Below, one piece after another: positions 53,523-63,929 of a stretch of DNA of 64,000 bases. The stretch spans positions 1,508,930 to 1,572,929 of the forward strand of contig CAJNDS010000335.1 of assembly GCA_905221605.1 (NCBI GenBank), written 5' to 3'. The translations under genes and the position numbers were made by a program. The notes beneath the pieces are model-generated. The model did no database searches. It worked only from the letters and a program-made list of their open reading frames with translations, and had not been told where the DNA came from. The number at the start of each line of letters is the position of its first letter. Position 1 is the first letter of the stretch. Origin of the DNA: Symbiodinium natans. Taxonomy: Eukaryota > Sar > Dinophyceae > Suessiales > Symbiodiniaceae.

Positions 53523-53701
53523 TCCGAAAACACAAAGCCCACAAAAACTTTGGGATAGATGCGAATTATACTTCCTGAGAAGCAGCTAAAATTATGGTGT
53601 TTGCTAAGGGTCCAAGTTCAGTGAAGCCTAAAAGCCCTGAAACCCGAGAACGCTAACCCCCCAAAACCCTAGAACCCTAAGCCCTGACTTCCCCGTATGT
53701 A

Positions 53702-54087
53702 CTTGGAGGTTCATGGTACTTAATAACCCAATTTCCACTGTACCTGTAACCCAACTATAACCAGAAAACAGGGCACTTAAAGGGCTTAATGTTGACCTCG
53801 TAATAATAACCCCCCCCCCCCCCCCCCCCCCCCCCCTTCAATCAAACCCCCCCAAATAGAGTAGGGCCCCTTTGAATAAGGATTCCTTTCCTTAGAGCCC
53901 CCCTTCAATCAAACTCCCCCAAAAAAAACCAGCCCCGACTTGGCGTACTTTATTCCCAGGGCTTTATTATTGCGGCCGGGACCCCTGGCGCACTTTAATA
54001 TCAGGGGGTTCAATAATACGAGGTTAACATTATAAGTGTGTTAGAAGTCCAGTTATAATTGGGTTATATGTACCATGAACCTCCAAG
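53702..54087. mobile_element. Family A element split by a nested element
   Basis: Complete family A termini are separated by an insertion at about 53789-54031. That insert has its own complementary ends, AATGTTGACCTCGTAATA and TAATACGAGGTTAACATT, and a 26-C tract. Confidence 0.7.
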
Positions 54088-54137
54088 CCCTAAACCCTAA
54101 ACCCGAAACCCTACACCCTAAACCCTAAACTCTAAAG

Positions 54138-54224
54138 AGGGTGGTGGGCCTCTGCCTGAAACCCGCCCGAAGGACTGACACAGCTGCCCTGTGGGCTCCT
54201 CCAATTTTTTGGAGTGAGGATCAG
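54138..54224 (+). CDS. Probable exon
   Basis: Array end CTAAAG as acceptor. RVVGLCLKPARRTDTAALWA and onward. The donor GTTTAG comes from the next array. Phase 0 at both ends. Confidence 0.65.
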
Positions 54225-54579
54225 GTTTAGGGTTTAGGGTTTAGGGTTTAGGGTTTAGGGTTTAGGGTTTTAGGGTTTAGGGTTTAGGGTTTAGGGTTTT
54301 GGGTTTAGGGTTTAGGGCTAAATCGCTTCACCCTTCGCTCTAGGGACCTTGAAGTTAACGCCTAGAACCTTAACCCTAGACCCTTTAACCCTTTAATTTT
54401 GTTCCCGAAAACCTGAGCAGGCTGACTTCCGCCGCTTCCGCGCGCTGTGATCCACATTTGCTGGTTTTGGGGGTTCAATTCTCTTACAGTTTAGGATTTA
54501 GGGAGTTAGCTTTAGTTGGAGCTTAGGGTTATGGGGCCCCCTAAACTACCCTATAGGGTTTAGGGTTCGGATTGTTTAG

Positions 54580-54747
54580 AACTGCATGGTCCGAGATTGC
54601 TCAGGTTGCGTCTTTTTCACGGCTGAGGCTTTGGGATTTGTCGAAATACTTCTTCCGATGCGAACCTGCGAACCTGTATCGCTTCACGTGTTTTGGTTGT
54701 TGTTGCTGCTTGGTGTCAAGTCTGCGATGCACGCCGCAGCGGTGTGA
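54580..54747 (+). CDS. Probable terminal exon, hydrophobic
   Basis: After CGGATTGTTTAG, 55 codons include RDCSGCVFFTAEALGFVEIL and the hydrophobic VSLHVFWLLLLLGVKSAM. TGA at 54745-54747. Possible membrane-anchored tail. Confidence 0.55.
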   Translation, partial: NCMVRDCSGCVFFTAEALGFVEILLPMRTCEPVSLHVFWLLLLLGVKSAMHAAAV

Positions 54748-54999
54748 ATGCGGCACAATTTGCTGCGGCCCTTTTCAACTCTGCTTCTCACCTATGTGGT
54801 CACTTCTCTAAACGATGGTCCCTTTTGGGGTCCTTATTGGACAGGCGTCCCCTGCTTTGTAGGGTACCCAAAAAGGGACCCTAGTGTTGAGAGCTGACCA
54901 TATCGGACCCAGAGCTTCTAGGCCAAGCGCAGACATTGGAGCGTGCAGCACAATGGCCCAAGTCCCTAAGGCCCAAAACCCTAAACGGTTTAGGGTTTA

Positions 55000-56188
55000 G
55001 GGTTTAGGGTAACTCTGTAGGGGTTGGTACCCGACCTTGCGTAGCACCGAATAACTACGTCGTGGCCCATAAAGAGGCTCCTATGTAAGGGTGCAGTAGT
55101 ATACGAGACCCCCTGAACCCTAAATCCCAAACCCTAAACCCTGAACCCTACACACCCTCTAACAAAAAAGCGCTACACAAAGCCCTCACAGCCTGAAACC
55201 CATGAACGGTGATAGGGTTTTTATATACCCTGGGATGCCTAAACCCCTGCCTTAAGTTCTTGGAGAGGTTCAGTGCTATGGGGCCGAAGGCGAGGGTTTA
55301 GGTTTCAGATTTTAGGGTTTGGGGTTTAGGGTTTGGGGCTTGGGTTCAGGAGCACAACTCCCAGCTCCCGGCTTAGACTTGGAGGTTCAGGGTACTTCAA
55401 AGCGCAACTCCGACTGTTCTTGTTCATACTCTTTCAGGGTTTAGGGTTTAGATGGGTTTAGGGTTTAGGGTGGATAGGAATGATTACTAACAGTATTCTT
55501 CTGGTCCCTATCTCATTATTCTCTAATGCCCCCCCCCCCCCCCCCCCCCCCCCAGAAACGAAACCTGTTCTAATGATTAAGGCGCCTATACTTATATGGG
55601 GGGTTTGCCTAAGATAGGGGTACCCTTTTTTGGGGGTTCCTATAAGAACGTTTATAGTACTTTGGGGTATATTAGGGGTACCCCTACTTTGGGAAATGCC
55701 CATATATGCCGACTTAAGTAGCGCGACTATGATTGTGTTTTATCGGGTCAGAAGTACAGCTTTTCTTGGGCTCGGAAGTACCATGAACCTCCAAGTAGTT
55801 AGGGTGTATAGCATTGAGGCTTTAGATGAATCATCTTGCATATCAAGATAGGCCTTCTGGTGCCGCCCGTCCCCTCTAAACCCTGAACCTTTCGGAACCC
55901 CACCATAAGCCCTGTAAACCCTAGGCCGCGTAGAAACCCTGTACACCATGAGAACTTAGAAGCTTCAAAAACCCGACAAGCCCAAAAGAGAAACCCGAAA
56001 CCCTCGCCCCCCACCCTTCTCCGAAAAAAGCATATATATATATATATATATAGATATATAGATATATAGATATATAGATATATAGATATATATAGATATA
56101 TAGATATATAGATATATAGATATATATCTGTTTATTTACACACATGCTTGTTTATGTATTTGTAGATGCATATATGTATGTCTGTGCA

Positions 56189-56223
<35 letters not shown>

Positions 56224-56270
56224 GTTTCGTTCAAAGCTGCCTAAGCCCCCCAAACCCCAAACCTTAAACC
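55000..56270 (+). other. Region of repeats without convincing exons
   Basis: Holds degenerate arrays, family A ends near 55379 and 55766-55796, a poly-C tract at about 55530-55553, and TATAGA and TA microsatellites at 56034-56130 and 56200-56222. No reliable exon is seen. Confidence 0.5.
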
Positions 56271-56439
56271 CCAAACCCTAAGCCCCCAAACCCTAAACCC
56301 TAAACTCTACGCCCCCCAAACCCTACGCCCCCCCAAACCCTAAACCCTAAACCCTAAACCCTAAACCCTAAACCCTAAACCCTAAGCCCTAAGCCCTAAG
56401 CCCTAAGCCCTATGCCCCCCCCCCCCCCAAACCCCCTAG

Positions 56440-56539
56440 AAGCAAAACATCGCAGCGCCTCGCAGGTCGCACCAAGAAGGCTCGAGGCGACGAGGCCCCA
56501 GAGGTCCTTCCCTCGCGTCTCTGGCCCAGGGATCTTTGG
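56440..56539 (+). CDS. Probable exon, charged
   Basis: Acceptor CCCCCTAG. SQRLAGRTKKARGDEAPEVL and onward, donor GTTTTGG. The minus strand is also open. Confidence 0.55.
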
Positions 56540-57314
56540 GTTTTGGGTTTTTTTTGTGGTTTGGGTTGATAGTACCCTAAACCCGAAACCCTAAACCCCA
56601 AACCCTGAACCCTAAACCCTAACCCTAAACCCTAAACCCCGCTTGAGGGTCCAGGGTTTGGGTTTGCTAGGGTTTAGGGTTCAGGGGCCCAGAGGTCTCG
56701 GGTAGTGTTGGGGGGTCGGGTTAATGGCTTTACGATTTGGGCCGCTTGGGGGTTTGGGTCCGGAGCTACTCTTGAGGTGTTTGGAGACTTTTGGCTGTTT
56801 AGGGTTTAGGCCCTACACCCTAAACCCTAAATTCTAGATGGTCGGGTTTAGGGTTCAGGGACTTGTGTTTCCTGTTTCGGGTTAAAAAGGGGTATGGCCT
56901 AGGGTCGCCCAAACCTGTAGTTCATTTATAGCTGTACAGATCACCCAAAACCTTACACCTTGAACCACAACTGAATTCTAAGCCCAAAGCTCCAATTAAA
57001 CCCTAAACTCCTAAACCTTCACATACCAAAAAAAAGGAACCCTAAACCCGAAACCCTAAACCCTAAACCCCCCAACAAGTAACTGCACGGAGGGTTGAGG
57101 CGAGGTCCGCGACCGCTGGCGGGGTTTGCTGCACTAAGGCTTTGAGGTCAGGGGTTTAGGGTTTAGGGTTTAGGGTTTCGGGTTTAGGGGGTTCAGGGTT
57201 GAGCAGCAGAGGGTCCACTGAGGGTTGCTGTAACTTGGAAGCTAGCCCCCCCTTCGCATATCTCTTTTTCGGGTTTAGGGTTTAGGGTTTAGGGTTTAGG
57301 GTTTAGGGTTGCAG

Positions 57315-57479
57315 GCAACAATGCCGAGCCGCGCACCCCAACAGAAACATCTCAAGGAACGCGCAGCACGACCCTTTCCCGACTTCGCCCAAGGAACTCA
57401 TCAGAATTCTACTCTCATCTCAGTCGGCACCTGGGATATTCTATATCTTCCCTTATTGGGTTTTAGTTTTGAGGGTTAA
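57315..57479 (+). CDS. Probable terminal exon, 54 codons
   Basis: The acceptor GGGTTGCAG follows an array. SRAPQQKHLKERAARPFPDF and onward, TAA at 57477-57479. Confidence 0.6.
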   Translation, partial: ATMPSRAPQQKHLKERAARPFPDFAQGTHQNSTLISVGTWDILYLPLLGFSFEG

Positions 57480-58016
57480 GGGCTTAGGAATGTTCAGGAG
57501 TTTTGTTCAGAAGGCTTAAGGGGCCAACCCCCAAGAATGAAATAGGCCCTGAACCTCAGAGTCTAGGTAGGGTTTACGGTTTAGGGTCTAGGGTCTAGGC
57601 TCTAGGGTTTAGGGTTTAGGGTTTAGGGGCCCTACCCCCGACCCCTTGGGCGGATCACATGGAGCCCACTTCTAGGGGTTCCAATAGTACAGCGAAGTGA
57701 AATTGGGCCTTTAGGGTTTAGGGTTTGGGGTTTGGGGTTTAGGGTTTAGGGTTTAGGGTTTAGGGTTTAGGGTTTAGGGTTTAGGGTTTAGGGTTTAGGG
57801 TTTAGGGTTTAGGGGTCCAAAATGACCCCCAAAACTGGGATCGTCTACCCCATACTATCAGAATCTCTGTTAGTTTTGATGGACCAAGAAAACCCTTTTG
57901 GGGTTCATCTGGTCCCCAAAGAGTAGATCCTCCCAGGCGGTTTAGGGTTTAGGGTTTAGGGTTTAGGGTTTGGGGTTTGGGGTTTAGAGGGTTTAGGGTT
58001 TAGGGACTCCGCCACC

Positions 58017-58073
58017 ATGGCCGCCCTCTGTGCTGCCCGGCTGCTGCGAACCGCAGTCGCAGGCGCCCTTAGG
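58017..58073 (+). CDS. Probable initial exon, targeting-peptide-like
   Basis: GCCACCATGG context at the start, then MAALCAARLLRTAVAGALR. The Ala/Leu/Arg composition without acidic residues suits an organelle-targeting presequence. The exon ends against an array GTTTAG donor. Confidence 0.55.
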
Positions 58074-58464
58074 GTTTAGGGTTATAGGGTTTAGGGTTTA
58101 GGGTTTAGGGTTGAGGAGTCGTAACCTCTACCTGACCCACCATATGGTAATTGAAAATCCTGCACTTTAAAGACCGCCCCTAAAACACCCTGAACATTGC
58201 AAAATCTCCTTAACCCCTGAAACCCTAACACCCCTAACCCCTAAGCCCTTAAACCCTAAACCCTAAACCTCTACCTGCAACAAGGGTGCCTACATTCAGG
58301 GTGGTGGTGGTGGGGGGGGGGGGGGGGGCGGTGTCATACAGGGAAGTACAAAAGGGGTCGGAATAATTGCTAATAGGATTCCCGTATGGTCCCTTCATAA
58401 TTCCACTATAATCACCCTCGACCTAATCGAATTATTAAGGTCCCTAGAATACCATCCACTAGTC

Positions 58465-58530
58465 GGGTTCAGGGTTTAGGGGTTTAGAGGTTTAGGGGTT
58501 TAGGGGTTTAGGGGTTTAGGGGTTTAGGGG
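58465..58530 (+). repeat. TTTAGGGG octamer array
   Basis: About eight units. Confidence 0.9.
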
Positions 58531-58669
58531 TTTAGGGTTTAGGGTTTAGGGTCTATGATGTCAACGCTGCCTTTTACAGAGTGCTCCCTGAAACTCTTGT
58601 TCCAAGCCCGGACCCTGACCGAGCTTGTCGGAAGGTCTGGCATGATGCGGCATCCCGCCCTAAACCCCA

Positions 58670-58982
58670 AACCCTAAACCCTAAACCCTAAACCCTAAAC
58701 CCTAAACCCTCAACCCTAAACCCTAAACAAACCCTAAACCCTAAACCCTAAACCCTAAACCCTAAACCCTAAACCCTAAACCCTAAACCCTAAACCCTAA
58801 ACCCTAAACCCTAAACCCTAAACCCTAAACCCTAAACCCTAAACCCTAAACCCTAAAACCTAAAACCTAAACCCAAACCCTAAACCCTAAACCCTAAACC
58901 CTAAACCCTAAACCCTAAACCCTAACCCTAAACCCTAAACCCTAAACCCTAAACCCTAACCCTAAACCCTAAACCCTAAACG
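58670..58982 (+). repeat. Longest CCCTAAA array
   Basis: More than 40 heptamers with a few 5- and 6-bp slips. It ends 10 bp before the ATG at 58993. Confidence 0.95.
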
Positions 58983-58992
58983 AGTCTGAGCC

Positions 58993-59257
58993 ATGGCCAC
59001 CATTGCGGAGTCTGTCGAAGGCCCCCACACCACTGCTCTCGTGGAAGACCTGTTTCATGGGGCTTGGTTCCGTATTGACCGGTCTACGGCGCTGGTCCTA
59101 ACCCAGCGGGCACACGCCCCGGAGATCCCGCAGCGGATCTCTTGTTCGCGTTTAGCTTCGGGGCGTATTTGCGCTCGGGCGAACAGGCCCCTCACCCGCA
59201 GAAGGCTCGCCGCGCCGCTGCCTCAGGCAGCCAGTCCTCCACCCTGGCGGCCGCAGG
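58993..59257 (+). CDS. Probable initial exon
   Basis: ATG in GAGCCATGGCC context starts MATIAESVEGPHTTALVEDL and continues about 88 codons to a CCGCAG with a GTCATG donor. Without splicing the frame stops in the next repeats at about 59295. Not recognised. Confidence 0.55.
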
Positions 59258-59409
59258 TCATGTCAGAGAAAGCCCCAAACACCCCCAAACCCTAGACCCT
59301 AGCCCTTAAACCCTAAACCCCAAACTCTAAATCCTCAGCACCTCCCAACCCTAAACCCTAAACCCCAAACCCCAAACCCCAAACCCTAAACCCTAAACAA
59401 CGACCTTAG

Positions 59410-59491
59410 GAAGCTCCAGAACTCCGCCTGCGGCCAGGCCGGCGCCCGACATGGCCGTACCGGCGTCTTCAGCCGGCGAGGTGCGACCCGG
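59410..59491 (+). CDS. Probable exon
   Basis: Acceptor CGACCTTAG. KLQNSACGQAGARHGRTGVF and onward. It ends CCCGG at an array GTTTAG donor. Confidence 0.6.
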
Positions 59492-60074
59492 GTTTAGGGT
59501 TCAGGGGTTTAGGGTTGAGGGGTTTAGTGTTTAGGATTTAGGGTTTAGGGTTTAGGGTTCAGGGTTTAGGGTTTAGGGTTGAGGGGTTTAGGGTTTGGGT
59601 TTGGGGTTTGGGGTTTGGGGTTTGGGGTTTGGGGTTTGGGGTTTGGGGTTTGGGGTCTAGGGATTAGGGTTTAGGGGCCCGGAGCTATAAGCAGAGTTAG
59701 TTACATAAGTTCCCGAAATTGGGTTCATTAGGGGTTTAGGTCCCCCAAGCTATGAGCAGAGTTAGTTACACAAGCCCCCTAAATTGGGTTTATGGTTTCC
59801 AGGGTTTGGAGGGCTTCGAAGGTTCAGTTTAAGGGCCGACAGGGTTTACTTTTCATTGCTCGAGGGGTTCGAGCCTCAGGGGCTGAGGGTTAGGGTTTAT
59901 CTCATTCCATGACACAAGAAATGAGGGCGTCGGGTGCGTGAGTTCTTTTTTGGTGTTGGGGTCTCGAGTTTCGGGGATGAGGGCTGAGGGACTTCATGGC
60001 CTCACATTAAGCCCTAAACCCAAATTCATTCCTGAGCCCTAAACCCCCCCAAAAAACCCTAAATCCTAAACCCT

Positions 60075-60198
60075 ACAGGGTGGGGCCCCCTAGTTATAAG
60101 TAGAGTTATAAGGGCCCTAAATTGGGTTATAAGGACCCTAAGTTAGGTTATAAGTCCCTTAACTACAGTTAGTATAGTAAGGGGGCCCCACCCTGTAA
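60075..60198. mobile_element. Family H hairpin element, copy 1
   Basis: TACAGGGTGGGGCCCCCT pairs with AGGGGGCCCCACCCTGTA. Apparently identical to copy 2 at 61778-61901. Confidence 0.8.
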
Positions 60199-60251
60199 AC
60201 CCCCCAAAAAACCCTAAATCCTAAACCCTAAACCCTGATCCCACTTCGTAG

Positions 60252-60317
60252 AAGCGCGGGGAGCCCCAGGCTGCCACTGATCCGGTGCATGTCGGAGACA
60301 ACTGGAGGCCTCCAACC
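60252..60317 (+). CDS. Probable exon
   Basis: Acceptor CACTTCGTAG. KRGEPQAATDPVHVGDNWRP. It runs into repeats without a clear donor. Confidence 0.45.
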
Positions 60318-60487
60318 CTAAATCCTAAACCCTAAACCCTAAACCCTAAACCCCAAACCCTAGACCCTAAACCCTAAACCCTAAACCCTACACCTTAAAC
60401 CCGAATTGAACCCTAAACCCGAAGCACTAAACCGCAACAGCTTGCCTCGGGTCGTCTGCAAATATTGGGCAAGGTGTTTGGGCATTC

Positions 60488-60695
60488 AGGGGTTTAGGGG
60501 TTTAGGGGTTTCGGGTTTAGGGGTTTAGGATTTAAGGGTTTAGGGGTTTAGGGGTTTAGGGGTTTAGGGGTTTAGGGGTTTAGGGGTTTCGGGTTTAGGG
60601 GTTTAGGGGTTTAAGGGTTTAGGGGTTTAGGGGTTTAGGGGTTTAGGGGTTTAGGGGTTTAGGGGTTTGGGGGTTTAGGGGTTTAGGGGTTTAGG
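60488..60695 (+). repeat. TTTAGGGG octamer array
   Basis: About 25 octamers with TTTCGGG and TTTAAGGG variants. Confidence 0.95.
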
Positions 60696-60816
60696 GTTTA
60701 GGGTTTAGGGTTCAGGGCTTGGGGTTTGGGAGTTCGGTTTCGGGAGCGGGGTTCAGGGTTTAGGGTTTGGGGCTTGGGCTTGAGGATTTAGGGTTTAGGG
60801 TTTAGGGTTTAGGGTT

Positions 60817-61653
60817 TGGGGTTTGGGGTTTGGGGTTTGGGGTTTGGGGTTTTGGAGGGACATTGCAGAGCCCCTTTAAGAAGAGCGAAGTGCTCCGTTG
60901 TGTAACCAGCAGATTTCATGCTTTAAAGACAAGTGCTTGGAGGTTCATGGTACTTCATTTCCCAATGACAACTGTACTTATGACCCACTCTTAAGCCCTT
61001 TTAGTGCCCTAATATGGTGATAATTGGGTTATAAGTACCCTAAACCCTAAACCCTCTACCCTCTAAACCCTGCACCCTAAACCCTAAACCCTAAACCTAA
61101 ACCCTAAACCCTAAACCCTAAACTGGGTTGTTAAGTACCATGCTTCTTTCTCCAAGCAGGGGTCGGGGTCAGAGGACCAACTATGGGGCTGAGGGTTTGC
61201 TGCTTTGGGTTTTTGGTTTAGGGTTTAGGGTTTAGGGTTTAGGGTTTAGGGTTTGGGGTTTGGGGTTTGGGGTTTGGGGTTTGGGGTTTTGGAGGGACAT
61301 TGCAGAGCCCCTTTAAGAAGAGCGAAGTGCTCCGTTGTGTAACCAGCAGATTTCATGCTTTAAAGACAAGTGCTTGGAGGTTCATGGTACTTCATTTCCC
61401 ACTGACAACTGTACTTATGACCCACTCTTAAGCCCTTGAAGTGCCCTAACATGGTGATAATTGGGTTATAAGTACCCTAAACCCTAAACCCTCTACCCTC
61501 TAAACCCTACACCCTAAACCCCAAACCCTAAACCTAAACCCTAAACCCTCAACTGGGTTGTTAAGTGCCATGCTTCTTTCTCCAAGCAGGGGTCGGGGTC
61601 AGAGGACCAACTGTGGGGCTGAGGGTTTGCTGCTTTGGGTTTTTGGTTTAGGG
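60817..61653 (+). repeat. 437-bp tandem duplication
   Basis: GGAGGGACATTGCAG recurs at 60854 and 61291. Both copies contain a TTTGGGG array, about 75 bp of unique DNA, and a family A element (60936-61156, 61373-61586) with a CCCTAAA array in its loop. Confidence 0.9.
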
Positions 61654-61777
61654 TTTAGGGTTTAGGGTTTAGGGTTTAGGGTTTAGGGTTTAGGGTTTAG
61701 GGTTTAGGGACTTTGGGTCTAGGGTTTCGGGATTGGGGTGTGTAAACTTTTTAGGGCGTTAGGGTTTTGGGGAGTTT

Positions 61778-61901
61778 ACAGGGTGGGGCCCCCTAGTTAT
61801 AAGTAGAGTTATAAGGGCCCTAAATTGGGTTATAAGGACCCTAAGTTAGGTTATAAGTCCCTTAACTACAGTTAGTATAGTAAGGGGGCCCCACCCTGTA
61901 G
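61778..61901. mobile_element. Family H hairpin element, copy 2
   Basis: Same 124 bp as 60075-60198, in a different flank. Confidence 0.8.
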
Positions 61902-63210
61902 GGGTTTAATGTTAACCTCACATTTGGAAATGGGGTGGTAATTGCAAGATTCGCCGGGCCAGAGGGCCCCAGCCGAAGACTACTTTCCATTGCGGGAGGT
62001 TTCCGGGCTGAAATCTATAAGCAAGTCTATATATAGGGGGGTCCGGTGAGAATAATAGTGGGGTGACAACCGCAATATTTTTCCGGCCAGGAATGCAAAA
62101 TTTTACTGAAAATGGCTTAAGAGTTCCATTGCAGAGAAGACTTTTCAGCTGAGCTGGCTTGAAAGAGCTCCGAGGCTCAGTCTTTAGAGAAGCAGATCTC
62201 GTTTGGGATTGCTTGTCTTTTGAGATTGCTGCAGCTCCACCCCCCCCCCAGACCCCCAGAAGACCCCCAGATTCCAATTGTTGACACCCCCTCTTTTTTT
62301 GATCCCTCCACACCCTGGGGACCAAAACAAGATGGGGGGGTTTATTACAGCGACATTAACATTAGAGTTCATGGTTTAGGGTTTGAGCACCTTTTGTTTG
62401 TGGCCTTAGGCAGTTCGCCTTTTTGCCGGCTTTCACGCGCCTCTCAAGAATCAGGCGTTGGAATTTTCATTTTTGCTCGGTCAGATGCCAAAGCATAGGC
62501 AAGAGTCTGAGTGAGGGGTAGTAAGCCCGAAGCCCTGCAAACCAAACGGGCTGGGATGGCATAGCCCTAAAAACCCTAAGGCCGTAAATCCCTATAAGCC
62601 CTATAAGTTCCATGGGCCCTAGAAGCCCTAGAAGCCCTAAAGCCCTAGTTTTCTGTTTAAGAAATTGTTTCTAAATTAGTATGATTATTCGCAATAGTCT
62701 ATTCATACATACATATATATATATATAAATATTGTATTTCTAGTATTAGTAGAAGGTTCAGGGTTTAGGGATCAGGGTTTTTAGGGTTTAAGGTACCACC
62801 CCAACCCCTCACCCACTAACTCCAAGTCAGCTCTCCGGCGCAGCTTCATCGGCTCCTAGACCTGAGATGTCCTTGATCGTAGACCTAAACCGTCAAGCGA
62901 CCCTAGACCCTAAACACACTAATGCACACACACACACACACACGCGCACACAGAACCTTATGAGCCCTACAGCCGTAGACCCTTGGGACGTCCTACCACC
63001 TAAGCCCTAGTGCAACCCTACACCCTACGGGGTTCCGGATTGTGGGTATAGGGTAGATTCACGCCCTCAAAACCCTAAACCCTTGAACTGCTATTTTGGC
63101 TGAACTCGTCCTTTGAGATCCTCAAATGTGAACACCCTAAACCCCTACAACCCTAAAACCACAAACCCTAAACCCCAAACCCTTAAAATCCTAAGCCACC
63201 AAAGGGCCTG
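61902..63210 (+). other. Region without convincing exons
   Basis: An AT-mixed block (61909-62370) whose ends AATGTTAACCTC and CATTAACATTAGAG resemble the element nested at 53789-54031, then degenerate repeats, and TA and CA microsatellites (62708, 62928). The open frames at 61918-62498 are not supported. Confidence 0.4.
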
Positions 63211-63220
63211 TATTGACCAG

Positions 63221-63339
63221 GGAGGCGTTCAGGCTCCCCCAAAGGGGCAGCCAGAAATCCCCCAGCCCTCGCGATGCCCATGAGCGCCGCCGAAGAGGAG
63301 GAGGCTGCCTTGGAAGAAGCCAAGGCGCGGGCTTTTAGG
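63221..63339 (+). CDS. Probable exon, acidic helix
   Basis: Acceptor TTGACCAG. SGSPKGAARNPPALAMPMSA, then EEEEAALEEAKARAF. Donor GTTCAGG begins an array. Confidence 0.6.
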
Positions 63340-63929
63340 GTTCAGGCTTTAGGGTTTAGGGTTTAGGGTGTAGGGTTGAGCTTGGTGGGCCCTTGGGGCA
63401 CTTTGTCCTTGTCCCTGATCCTGGGCGTTAGAGGTTTTTATCCAGGAAGCGTTCTGTAGTTTAGGGTTTAGGGTTGGGGTTTAGTAGAGGACTTTGGGGG
63501 CCAACCTCGTTGAAAGGCTTTGGGGGCTCAGTGGTAGGGAGGGCTTCGGGTTTAGGGCTTAGGGCTCAGGATTTAGGATTTCGGATTTAGGGTTTAAGGA
63601 CACTGAACCCTCTAGAGGATAGCTACTTAGGTTCAGGCTTCGCGCTTGATGTTGGGTTTCTTGCTGGTTCTGAGTAGGGAATGAGGGAATGAGGTACCTC
63701 TAGATATAAACCCTAAACCCTAATCCCGAAACCCTAGATATACTCTGTAAAGGAGTATGTAGGGTAGTTACTTGCTTCATTCCCTGCTATGAACCAGGGC
63801 GTCAAGGGCGTGGGGGTTGGGCTAGGATGCCCAGCAGTGCCCTTATTTCTTTCGGTAGGGTTTAGGGTTTGGGGTTTGGGGTTTGGGGTTTAGGGTTTAG
63901 GGTTCAGGGTTCAGGGTTTAGGGTTTAGG

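Noticed and set aside
63088-63112. Similarity to the dinoflagellate spliced leader (CTATTTTGGCTGAAC)
   Set aside because: Only a partial match, no donor-bearing SL gene context.
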